Below the pieces are notes generated by a model. It saw only the letters and a program-made list of their open reading frames with translations. It was not told the DNA's origin and ran no database searches. A stretch of DNA of 12,071 nt, taken from NCBI GenBank assembly GCA_023427545.1, contig JAEZBF010000153.1, positions 1 to 12,071 of the forward strand. The letters are read 5' to 3'. This DNA is from Pseudomonadota bacterium (GTDB lineage Bacteria; Pseudomonadota; Alphaproteobacteria; Rhizobiales; Devosiaceae). Shown piece after piece: positions 5,798 to 12,071 of the stretch (positions within the stretch are counted from its first letter, which is position 1; the number at the start of each line of letters is the position of its first letter). The translations under genes were made by a program, and so were the position numbers.

Positions 5798-6580
5798 ATG
5801 CGCGAGTATCCGCCTAACCTGTTCAAGCGGCGGCTGGCCGACCGCACGCCTCAGCTCGGCTTCTGGCTGCAGCTCAACAGCCTTGCCGCAACCGAGATTG
5901 CGGCCGGCGGCGGCTTCGACTGGATCCTGGTCGACATGGAGCACGGTGCCATCGGTTTCGAGACGATCGAGCGCCATCTGCTTGCCGCCCGTCACGGAGG
6001 GGATGCCGAATTCTTTGTCCGGCTGCCCAGCGTCGATCCGATCCTGGTCAAGCGCCTGCTCGATTGCGGCGTGCGCTCGCTGCTCTTTCCATTCGTGCAG
6101 ACGATCGAGGAGGCGCGGCTTGCCGTTGCCGCGACCCGCTATCCCCCCGATGGCATTCGCGGGGTGGCGGGCAACCACCGCGCGAACCGCTTTTCGCGCG
6201 ACACCGGGTACTACGCGCGCGCCCACGAGGACATCTGCGTCGTCATCCAGATCGAGTCGCCAAAGGCGGTCGCGGCAATTCCCGAGTTCGGCACGATCGA
6301 AGGGCTCGATGCGATGTTCATCGGCCCCAACGATCTCTCCGCGAACATGGGACTGATCGGCCAGCAGCGGCATCCCGATGCGCAGGCGAAGATCGCCGAA
6401 GCGCTGGAGATGATCCACGCGTCGGGAAAGGCCGCCGGCATTCTGGACTTCAACACCGACAACGCCGCCGCCTACCTGCGTCAGGGCTTCGACTTCGCCG
6501 CGATCGGCAGCGACTCCACATCCCTCGTCCGCAGCCTTGCGCCGATACTTCAGGCGGTTCGCGACGGCACCAGGGCGTAG
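5798..6580 (+). CDS. HpcH/HpaI family class II aldolase
   Basis: This 260-residue metal-dependent aldolase belongs to the HpcH/HpaI/GarL family, which splits 2-keto-3-deoxy or 4-hydroxy-2-oxo acids into pyruvate plus an aldehyde. Visible active-site elements are H49 in ILVDMEHG (general base), R75 in FFVRLPS, Q101 in FPFVQT, E153 in VVIQIES and D179 in IGPNDLS; the last two match the divalent-metal ligands. The loop after PPDGIRG, usually GVGSALARA in close relatives, here reads VAGNHRAN, so substrate choice may differ from the sugar-acid enzymes. The start at 5798 is the only ATG before codon 47, but the G-rich Shine-Dalgarno-like run (GGGGGGAG) ends only 1 base before it, an unusually tight spacing. 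The gene converges on the cupin gene, with abutting stop codons and no terminator between them. Confidence 0.93.
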   Translation: MREYPPNLFKRRLADRTPQLGFWLQLNSLAATEIAAGGGFDWILVDMEHGAIGFETIERHLLAARHGGDAEFFVRLPSVDPILVKRLLDCGVRSLLFPFVQTIEEARLAVAATRYPPDGIRGVAGNHRANRFSRDTGYYARAHEDICVVIQIESPKAVAAIPEFGTIEGLDAMFIGPNDLSANMGLIGQQRHPDAQAKIAEALEMIHASGKAAGILDFNTDNAAAYLRQGFDFAAIGSDSTSLVRSLAPILQAVRDGTRA

Positions 6581-7057
6581 TCAGACACCACCGCTGGGGT
6601 GAGTGGGGTCGATCCAGAGCACCGTTTCCGGCTTTTCCACCGGTGCGATGTCGAGGTTGACCGCCACCGCCTCGCCGTCGCTGCGGCAGAGCACGCACTC
6701 GAGTGGTTCGGTCGGGTTGGCGTTGATCTCCTGGTGCGGCACGTAGGGCGGGACGTAGATGAAGTCGCCGGGGCCAGCTTCCGCGACGAACTCCAGCCGC
6801 TCGCCCCAGCGCATCCGCGCCCTGCCCCGCACGACGTAGATCACGCTCTCGAGGTGCCCATGATGGTGCGCACCGGTCTTGGCGTCCGGATGGATGGTCA
6901 CCGTACCCGCCCAGAGCTTCTGGGCCCCTACCCGCGCAAAGGAGATCGCCGCCTTGCGATCCATGCCCGGCGTCTGCGCGGTGTTCGGATCGAGCTGATT
7001 GCCGGGGACGACCCGGACGCCGTCGTGTTTCCAGCGGTGAGAATGATCGTGAGACAT
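6581..7057 (-). CDS. Single-domain cupin protein
   Basis: The 158-residue protein carries one cupin barrel. Motif 1 spans G62 to E70 in GAHHHGHLES with metal ligands H64, H66 and E70; motif 2 is PGDFIYVPPYVPHQEIN with H108. This four-ligand set implies a bound metal such as Fe, Mn or Ni. The N-terminus is histidine-rich (MSHDHSHRWKHDG). Such small cupins range from dioxygenases and sugar isomerases to binding proteins, so no substrate can be given. I prefer the ATG at 7055-7057; a GTG at 7093 would add 12 residues without family support. No Shine-Dalgarno sequence precedes the ATG. TACACT (7064-7069 on the minus strand) lies 6 bases before it, which would suit a leaderless transcript, although the -35 match is poor. 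The stop codon abuts the HpcH stop codon with no gap. Confidence 0.9.
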   Translation of the reverse strand: MSHDHSHRWKHDGVRVVPGNQLDPNTAQTPGMDRKAAISFARVGAQKLWAGTVTIHPDAKTGAHHHGHLESVIYVVRGRARMRWGERLEFVAEAGPGDFIYVPPYVPHQEINANPTEPLECVLCRSDGEAVAVNLDIAPVEKPETVLWIDPTHPSGGV

Positions 7058-7106
7058 GGGCGGAGTGTAGCGGCCGGCGCGCTTGGTTGCCACGCCCCGG
7101 GCACGA

Positions 7107-7136
7107 CAAGGGCCCGCGCCACAGCGCGGGCCCTTG
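7107..7136 (-). terminator. Perfect 13-bp GC-rich hairpin, probable terminator of the sugar dehydrogenase gene
   Basis: The arms at 7107-7119 (CAAGGGCCCGCGC) and 7124-7136 are exact reverse complements around a four-base loop. The hairpin starts 17 bases after the stop codon of the minus-strand sugar dehydrogenase and lies before the cupin gene of the same strand. No real T tract follows in either direction, so it is an intrinsic terminator without a tail, or an RNA 3'-end stabiliser. Direction is assigned from the upstream gene. Confidence 0.6.
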
Positions 7137-7153
7137 CTAATGCGTGACGTTCA

Positions 7154-8512
7154 CTACTGCTTCGACACCTTCCAGATCGTGCCGTTCGCATCCTCCGAGA
7201 AGAACAACGAGCCATCCGGCGAAAATGCGACGCCGACCGGCCGGCCCCAGACGTTATCGTCGGACTGCACGAACCCGGTCACGAAGTCCTGGTACTCGCC
7301 CGTCGGCTTGCTGTTCTCGTCCATCGGCAGGCGAACGACCTTGTAGCCGGTGCGGGTGCCGCGGTTCCACGAACCGTGCAGCGCAACGAAGGCGTCGCCC
7401 TTGTAGTCGGCCCCCCAGGCATCGCTGTTGTCGAAGGCGATGTTGAGTGGTGCCGAGTGGGTCTGGAACAGCACGTCGGGCACCGTGACCTTGCCCTTGA
7501 GATCATCGCGCGGCGTCTCGGCCCAGCGCGGGTCGGGATTGTCGCCGATGTAGAACCACGGCCAGCCGTAGAAGCCGCCTTCCTTCACCGAGGTGGCGTA
7601 GTCGAACGGCACGTCGTCACCGAGCTCGTCGCGCTCGTTGACCACGCACCAGACCTGTCCGGTCTGCTGCTGCAGCGTCATCCCGGCGCAGTTGCGCAGG
7701 CCCGTTGCGAAGTAGCGCTCGTTCTTGCCGTCCGGATCGAAGGCGAGCACTGCGGCGCGGCGCTCCTCGCCGCCCCAGGCGACCCCCAGCGGATGCCCCT
7801 TGATCCAGTCCTCGACCGAGCCCTGCTCGGGCTTGGGCTGCATGGTCATGTCCAGGCCGACGTTAGATCCCGAGCCCACCGAGTAGTACATGGTCTTGCC
7901 GTCGGGCGAGAACACCACGTCACGGGTCCAGTGGTGCTCGGCCGGGATGTCCTTGAACAGCACCTCGCCTTCCCCGGTCGCCTTCATGTCACCCGCCTTG
8001 TAGGGGTAGCGGCGCAGCCCATCGCTTTCGGCGATGTAGACCCACTCGGGGTTTTCCTGAGGATAGAAGGCGATGCCGTAGGGCTGCGTCAGACCGCTGG
8101 CGAACACCTCGTCAGAAGCCGGCTTGGCACTGTTGCCGTCGAAGTGGAACACCCGCACCTCGCCGGCTTCGCTGCTCGCGACGAACAGGTCACCGTTGGG
8201 CGCGAAGCGAATGGCCCGCGGGTTGGTGATGCCCGTAGCCACCATCTCGATCTTGAAGCCCTGCGGCACCTTCGGCATCGCCCCGTCGGGAATCGCGATC
8301 GGATCGGGCGCATTGGAAGCCGACTTAGTCGCGCCCGGAGGGGGAAGATCCTGTGCCGTGATGTGCCGGGTCACGCCCGGCGCGTCCTGCTGCCAATTGC
8401 CGAATGCGTCGGCTCCAGTCAGCACCTAGCCCGCGTCCTGGGCAAAGGTGCCGCTCGAGACCAGCAGGGCCGCAGTCGAAACCGCTGCCAAAATAGTAGA
8501 AGAACTGCGCAT
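7154..8512 (-). pseudogene. PQQ-type sugar (sorbosone/glucose) dehydrogenase with in-frame amber codon
   Basis: The product would be a periplasmic six-bladed propeller enzyme of the soluble glucose/sorbosone dehydrogenase (GSDH) family, which oxidises sugars with PQQ. Translation from the ATG at 8510-8512, 7 bases after a strong AAGGAGA, gives a clear signal peptide (MRSSSTILAAV up to about GTFA, residues 1-24), then QDAG, then TAG at 8426-8428. The same frame continues uninterrupted for 423 codons with the whole enzyme: GFKIEMVATGITNPRAIRF, ESDGLRRYPY, HHWTRDVVFSPDGKTMYYS, LRNCAGMTL, EGGFYGWPWFYIGDNPDP, LHGSWNRGTRTGY and the final GVAFSPDGSLFFSEDANG. One C-to-T change (CAG to TAG) would explain the stop. 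A GTG directly after it could restart translation, but the product would lack the signal peptide. Options are a fresh null mutation, a sequencing error, or stop-codon read-through. The family call is firm; whether the gene works is open. Confidence 0.85.
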
Positions 8513-8673
8513 GAAAAGTCTCCTTACCCGCCCTCGCTGGCCAAATGTCAGGGGATGCGGTCCGTTCCGCCCGACACCAGACAGTGAACTCCGTTACGTT
8601 TCGGACAGGCTGGTAACCCTCTCGACTTCACACCGGCGCCGCGCGATGCTGCGCCATCCCGGGAGAGACACAG

Positions 8674-8886
8674 ATGACCCAACCGCGCCTCGATTTCGAA
8701 TTCACCTGCCCGCTCTGTGGCGGACACACGCTCGACCTGCCCGAGGGCTACACCGACAACTCTATGGCCAGCTGCGGCAGCTGCGGTACCGACATGGCGC
8801 GCGGGGGCGACATCAAGGCCAAGGCTGCTGAAATGCGCGGCGGCAACGAGAAGCCGGTATTCAAGGGCTGGTCCTCAAGCCGCTGA
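8674..8886 (+). CDS. Small zinc-ribbon protein
   Basis: The 70-residue cytosolic protein has two cysteine pairs, C12/C15 in FTCPLCGGHT and C34/C37 in ASCGSCGTDM, forming a zinc ribbon in its first 40 residues. A polar tail follows (IKAKAAEMRGGNEKPVF). It resembles the short zinc-ribbon proteins annotated as ECs_2282-like or hypothetical in proteobacteria; the function is unknown. The start is supported by GGGAGAGA about 6 bases ahead of the ATG. It is divergent from the sugar dehydrogenase, with 161 bp between them in which I see the dehydrogenase ribosome binding site but no convincing promoter. An inverted repeat follows 38 bases after its stop. Confidence 0.78.
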   Translation: MTQPRLDFEFTCPLCGGHTLDLPEGYTDNSMASCGSCGTDMARGGDIKAKAAEMRGGNEKPVFKGWSSSR

Positions 8887-8924
8887 GCCGCTCCATACGC
8901 GCGGCTTAACTCCCCGCCCACACC

Positions 8925-8943
8925 TGTGGCGGTCGCCGCCACA
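8925..8943 (+). repeat. Inverted repeat after the zinc-ribbon gene, possible terminator
   Basis: TGTGGCGG (8925-8932) and CCGCCACA (8936-8943) form a perfect 8-bp stem with a three-base loop. It lies between the zinc-ribbon stop codon and the next plus-strand gene. No T tract follows; an A run (8953-8957) comes instead. It may end transcription imperfectly or be a protein-binding palindrome. Confidence 0.4.
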
Positions 8944-9030
8944 CCTGCATCCAAAAACCAACGCATTCGCGCGCGCACTCTTGTGGCTCGCGATTGCATC
9001 ACTACGTGAGCTGGATACGGGGACGTGCCG

Positions 9031-9462
9031 ATGACCACCAAGACTGCGCTTCTCGCTTTGCTCGCTCTCTGGGGTGTCGGCGGTTGCCTGCCGGCCCCGA
9101 CGATGGCCGCCGAGGATGACCTCAGCATCGAGCAGTCCGATTCCAGCCCGATGAAGCGCAGCTTCGCCAACCGCGTGTGGGTCAAAACGGACAGCGGCGA
9201 CCTGCCGGGCGTGATCCGCGTCTTCCTGTCCGACGGCACGCTCATCCAGGATTCGTGCTGGGAAACGCACCGCTTGTCGCCCTGGCACATGACCTCCGAC
9301 ACCGCGATCACCTGGAGCGAGGACGGTCAGGACATCTCGGGCGAGATTGTCTCGGTCAGCGCCACCGATCTCGTGCTGCGGCTCAACCTCATCGGCGGCG
9401 TCGTCGAGGAGCGCTACACCGCAGCGCAGGTTCCTTACGTCTGCCCGGACATGCCGGCGTAG
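9031..9462 (+). CDS. Exported protein of unknown function, possible lipoprotein
   Basis: I do not recognise a named family with certainty. The 143-residue protein starts with a signal sequence: MTTK, a hydrophobic run (residues 6-17), then VGGC with C19 as a possible lipid attachment site, although VGGC is a weak lipobox. A type I cleavage after about residue 27 (PTMAA before EDD) is the alternative. The mature part is a compact, probably all-beta domain: RVFLSDGTLIQDSCWETHRLSPW, then ITWSEDG and LVLRLNLIGG. C76 and C138 could form a disulfide in the periplasm. The ATG at 9031 is preferred to the GTG at 9025 because GGGGA lies 7 bases before the ATG but only 1 base before the GTG. It converges on kup with only 16 bp between the stop codons and no visible terminator. 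Confidence 0.75.
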   Translation: MTTKTALLALLALWGVGGCLPAPTMAAEDDLSIEQSDSSPMKRSFANRVWVKTDSGDLPGVIRVFLSDGTLIQDSCWETHRLSPWHMTSDTAITWSEDGQDISGEIVSVSATDLVLRLNLIGGVVEERYTAAQVPYVCPDMPA

Positions 9463-9478
9463 CCCACGCTAGCCGCGC

Positions 9479-11398
9479 CTAGACCACCACCTGGGTGCCG
9501 ATCTCCACCACGCGGCCCGTGGGGATGTGGAAGTACTCGGTCGCGTCGGTTGCGTTCTTGGCGAGCGCGATGAACACCCGGTCCATCCAGAACGGCATGC
9601 CGCCCTTGGGCGAGGGCTTGAGCGAGCGCCGGCTGAGGAAGAACGAGGTCGACATGATGTCGAAGCGCCAGCCGAGCTTGCGGCCCAGCGCCAGCGCCTT
9701 GGGGATGTTCGGCGTCTCCATGTACCCGAACGTCACGACCACCCGGTAGAACAGGTCGTTGTAGGCGTCGATCACCACCTTCTCCTCGTCGGGCACGCGC
9801 GGGGCCGACGAGGTCATGACGGTGAGGATGACGTTCTGCTCGTGCAGCACCTTGTAGTGCTTGAGGCTGTGCAGGAGCGCCGTCGGCGCGCCTTCGATGT
9901 CGCTGGTCAGGAAGATCGCCGTACCCGGCACGATCGTAGGCTTCTTCTTGCTGAGATTGTCGACGAGGAACTGCAGCGGCACCTCGTCCCGCCGGGTCTT
10001 CTCGGCGAGACGCTTCCGTCCCGCCATCCAGATGGTGATGATCGCAGCGACGACGATGGCGGTCACGGCAGGCACCCAGCCGCCCTGGAACAGCTTTACC
10101 GAGTTGGCGGCAAAGAAACCGGCGTCGATCAAGAGAAACGGCGCCATCACCATGATGGTCGCGATGGGGTGCCATCGCCACACCCGCCACATCACGATGC
10201 CGAGCAGGATCGCGGTCACCATCATCACGCCGGAGACCGCGATCCCGTAGGCGTTCGACAGCGCCGCCGAGCTGCCGAAGCTGATCACCAGCAGCAGCAC
10301 CAGCACCATCAGGATGATGTTGATCTGCGGCATATAGATCTGCCCCGACTGGGTGGCCGAGGTGTGAAGCACCGTCATGCGCGGCAGGAGGTTCAGCGCA
10401 ATCGCCTGCTGCGCCAGCGAATAGGCCCCCGTGATCACCGCCTGGCTGGCAATGACCGTCGCCACCGTGGCGAGACCGATCATCGGCACAGTCGCCCAGT
10501 CCGGCTGCATTTCGAAGAACGGATGTGTGACGTCGACCCCGTGCCGGCTGATCACGAAGGCGCCCTGCCCGAAGTAGTTCAGCAGCAGGCACGGAAACAC
10601 CAGCGCGAACCACGCGGTAACGATGGGTTTGCGCCCGAAATGCCCGAGGTCGACGTAGATGCCCTCGACGCCCGTCACCGCGAGGAAGACCGCCCCGAGC
10701 ACGAGCATGGCGATGCCCCAGTGGGTGATGAGGAAGGTCACCCCGTAGGCGGGGTTGAGCGCCCACAGCACCTGGGGGTGCTGCACGATCTGGAGCAGCC
10801 CGAAAATGCCCATCGAGAGGAACCACAGCGCCGTCACCGGGCCGAACACCCGGGAGACGCTGGCCGTGCCGAACCGCTGGACTGTGAAGAGCCCGATGAT
10901 CAGCACGACCGTTACCGGCACCACGTAGGGTGCGAGCCGCGGTGCCACGATCTTGACGCCCTCGACCGCCGACAGCACCGAGATCGCCGGCGTGATGATG
11001 GCGTCGCCGAAGAACAGTGCAGCTCCAGCGACACCGAGTCCGAGAATCCAGCCCGTGCCCTTGCTGAACCCCGCCCGCGCCAGCGACATCAGCGAGAGCG
11101 TTCCGCCCTCCCCCTTGTTGTCCGCCCGCGTGACGAAGAAGATGTACTTGACCGTCACGATAATGGTCAGCGCCCAGACGATCAGGGAGAGCAGACCTAG
11201 GATCTCGGTGCTCGTCGACCCTGTCGCGGGGCGTACTGCGAGCGCCTGCCGGAACGCATAGATCGGACTGGTGCCGATGTCGCCGTAGACGACACCGAGC
11301 GCGCCCAGGACGAGCAGCGTGAAATCCTTGCGTGCGTGGGCGGCCGTCTCGGTCGCAGCTACGCCGGCCTCGGGAGTGGCCGCTTGTGCATGCGTCAT
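9479..11398 (-). CDS. kup: Low-affinity potassium transporter Kup
   Basis: Kup (KUP/HAK/KT family) takes up K+ by proton symport across the inner membrane and works best in acid or osmotic stress. The 639-residue protein has the usual length. The family signature GDIGTSPIYAF is at residues 39-49 at the start of helix 1, and NKGEGGT is at 94-100. About 12 hydrophobic segments follow to roughly residue 465, including LITHWGIAMLVLGAVFLAVTG and GIAVSGVMMVTAILLGIVMWR. The last 170 residues form the cytosolic domain, with a segment ending DIMSTSFFLSRRSLK. The ATG at 11396-11398 is preceded by a weak AAGG 7 bases away, with GGAG farther off. Candidate -35 and -10 boxes lie at 11435-11463. The gene stands alone between converging and upstream terminated units. 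Alphaproteobacteria often carry two or three kup copies, so the symbol says nothing about which paralogue this is. Confidence 0.97.
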   Translation of the reverse strand: MTHAQAATPEAGVAATETAAHARKDFTLLVLGALGVVYGDIGTSPIYAFRQALAVRPATGSTSTEILGLLSLIVWALTIIVTVKYIFFVTRADNKGEGGTLSLMSLARAGFSKGTGWILGLGVAGAALFFGDAIITPAISVLSAVEGVKIVAPRLAPYVVPVTVVLIIGLFTVQRFGTASVSRVFGPVTALWFLSMGIFGLLQIVQHPQVLWALNPAYGVTFLITHWGIAMLVLGAVFLAVTGVEGIYVDLGHFGRKPIVTAWFALVFPCLLLNYFGQGAFVISRHGVDVTHPFFEMQPDWATVPMIGLATVATVIASQAVITGAYSLAQQAIALNLLPRMTVLHTSATQSGQIYMPQINIILMVLVLLLVISFGSSAALSNAYGIAVSGVMMVTAILLGIVMWRVWRWHPIATIMVMAPFLLIDAGFFAANSVKLFQGGWVPAVTAIVVAAIITIWMAGRKRLAEKTRRDEVPLQFLVDNLSKKKPTIVPGTAIFLTSDIEGAPTALLHSLKHYKVLHEQNVILTVMTSSAPRVPDEEKVVIDAYNDLFYRVVVTFGYMETPNIPKALALGRKLGWRFDIMSTSFFLSRRSLKPSPKGGMPFWMDRVFIALAKNATDATEYFHIPTGRVVEIGTQVVV

Positions 11399-11434
11399 TA
11401 GAGCCTTGCTCGTCTCCGAAAGGAGCCGGGCGCC

Positions 11435-11463
11435 TCAATACACCCCGCCGCCGACACACTCAA
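11435..11463 (-). promoter_or_regulatory. Candidate kup promoter
   Basis: On the minus strand TTGAGT (11458-11463) and TATTGA (11435-11440) are exactly 17 bp apart, and the -10 box ends 36 bases before the kup ATG. The boxes match consensus at four and three to four positions. A small CTCC-TTTC-GGAG hairpin (11414-11425) would lie in the 5' leader. Confidence 0.4.
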
Positions 11464-11495
11464 CCCGCCGCTGCCGCACTGGTTGCCATGCGGCA

Positions 11496-11528
11496 AATGC
11501 AAAGGGCGGCACCATCGGTACCGCCCTT
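11496..11528 (-). terminator. Terminator of the FMN reductase gene
   Basis: AAGGGCGG (11502-11509) pairs with CCGCCCTT (11521-11528); after one mismatch, ACC/GGT extends the stem around an ATC loop. Read on the minus strand, the stem runs into a short TTT (with GCATTT following). It starts 23 bases after the FMN reductase stop codon and separates that gene from kup. Confidence 0.75.
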
Positions 11529-11551
11529 CGAGGAGATCGATTTCGGCTCGG

Positions 11552-12071
11552 TCAGGCTGCGGCCTGCTCCTGTTGCGCATCGGCTTCGCGGGCGTTCTTC
11601 GTCGCATTGGTCCACCAGACCAGGTTGTTGAGCAGGTCAGGCACGAACGCGTCGAACTGGCCCTTGACCTCGTCCCACGGCTTCTTGCCCATGAACACGG
11701 AGGCGAACTCCGAGCCGCCGATGTGGATACCGTGACGCACGGGCACGGCCTGGAGCTCGATCATGATGGTGCGCAGGTGCTCGACCGCGCGGGCGCCGCC
11801 GACCGAACCGTAGCCGACGAAAGCGACCGCCTTCTTCATGAACGGCTTGTAGGCCCAGTCGATCGCGTTCTTGAGCGCGCCGGTGATGGAGCGGTTGTAC
11901 TCGGCTGTCACGATGATGTAGCCGTCGAACTCGTTCAGCTTGGCCTGCCAGCGCGCCGCCTCGGGATTAGGCGGGGGCATCCAAAGGTCCGACGCCGGCG
12001 CGTCGAACAGCGGCAGGTTGAACTCGGCGAGGTCGATCAGTTCCGCATCGATATCGTTGCGCGCCTTGGCG
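11552..12071 (-). CDS. NADPH-dependent FMN reductase family protein (5' end outside window)
   Basis: The visible 172 residues are the C-terminal part of a flavodoxin-fold NAD(P)H:FMN or quinone reductase, as in the ChrR/YieF/azoreductase-like FMN_red family; members have about 185-200 residues, so only some 15-30 N-terminal residues, including the phosphate-binding loop, lie beyond the right edge. The frame enters from the edge as KARNDIDAELIDLAEFNLPL. The family hallmark follows: GYIIVTAEYNRSITGALKNA, with the flavin-contacting TAEYN (family TPEYN), then the glycine-rich FVGYGSVGGARAVEHLR. Such enzymes reduce flavins, quinones or chromate by two electrons in the cytosol. An ATG at 11980 is internal, not the true start, because homologous sequence continues upstream of it. 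A terminator follows the stop codon. Confidence 0.9.
   Translation of the reverse strand, partial: AKARNDIDAELIDLAEFNLPLFDAPASDLWMPPPNPEAARWQAKLNEFDGYIIVTAEYNRSITGALKNAIDWAYKPFMKKAVAFVGYGSVGGARAVEHLRTIMIELQAVPVRHGIHIGGSEFASVFMGKKPWDEVKGQFDAFVPDLLNNLVWWTNATKNAREADAQQEQAAA

Noticed and set aside
7107..7136. The 13-bp perfect hairpin as a mobile REP element or attachment site
   Set aside because: Only one copy is seen in the window and it sits where a terminator is expected, just after a stop codon.
8426..8512. The 28-codon signal-peptide frame as an independent small protein
   Set aside because: It is in frame with the sugar dehydrogenase and has the typical sequence and position of that enzyme's signal peptide, so one interrupted gene is the simpler reading.
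5798..8512. A sugar-acid catabolic cluster made of aldolase, cupin and sugar dehydrogenase
   Set aside because: The aldolase is on the opposite strand to the other two, a strong hairpin separates cupin and dehydrogenase, and no transporter, dehydratase or regulator is present; closeness alone does not support a pathway.
9527..11200. A 557-codon open frame on the plus strand opposite kup
   Set aside because: It is the GC-rich antisense shadow of kup: composition is dominated by H, R, D, E and Q, with no fold or motif, while kup on the other strand is a complete, recognisable transporter.

Overview
The window is a GC-rich (about two-thirds G+C by eye), densely coded piece of chromosome, most likely from an alphaproteobacterium of the Hyphomicrobiales/Rhodospirillales kind. 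That assignment is inference. It rests on codon use, a DUF1127 mini-protein, the gene families present and the GC-rich hairpins between genes. No phage, transposon, CRISPR, tRNA or rRNA gene is visible. Nearly all genes are housekeeping or common accessory families.

Layout. On the left, a minus-strand aldo/keto reductase (1-969) and a 56-residue DUF1127 protein (1124-1294) are separated by a clear terminator. Then come plus-strand genes: a GFA/CENP-V-type zinc protein (1446-1931), a PhzF-family isomerase (2052-2951), a four-helix membrane protein (3018-3446), a 40-codon leucine-rich ORF (3522-3644), leuA (3763-5337), a small exported cupredoxin (5406-5720) and an HpcH/HpaI aldolase (5798-6580). 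The aldolase meets a minus-strand cupin (6581-7057) stop codon to stop codon. Upstream of the cupin lies a minus-strand PQQ-type sugar dehydrogenase (7154-8512) broken by an in-frame amber codon just after its signal peptide. Next are plus-strand genes for a zinc-ribbon mini-protein (8674-8886) and an exported or lipoprotein of unknown function (9031-9462). On the right, a minus-strand Kup potassium transporter (9479-11398) and a 5'-truncated NADPH-dependent FMN reductase (11552 to the right edge) are separated by a terminator.

The genes do not form one pathway. They look like a mosaic of one- or two-gene transcription units. No obviously new multi-gene system is present, and I do not claim one. 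Three small-scale signals deserve a second look: (1) the leucine-codon-rich small ORF ahead of leuA, with a hairpin built over its stop codon, which resembles a leader peptide; (2) the terminator after leuA, whose 3' arm is also the Shine-Dalgarno sequence of the cupredoxin gene; (3) the single amber codon between signal peptide and enzyme in an otherwise intact sugar dehydrogenase.
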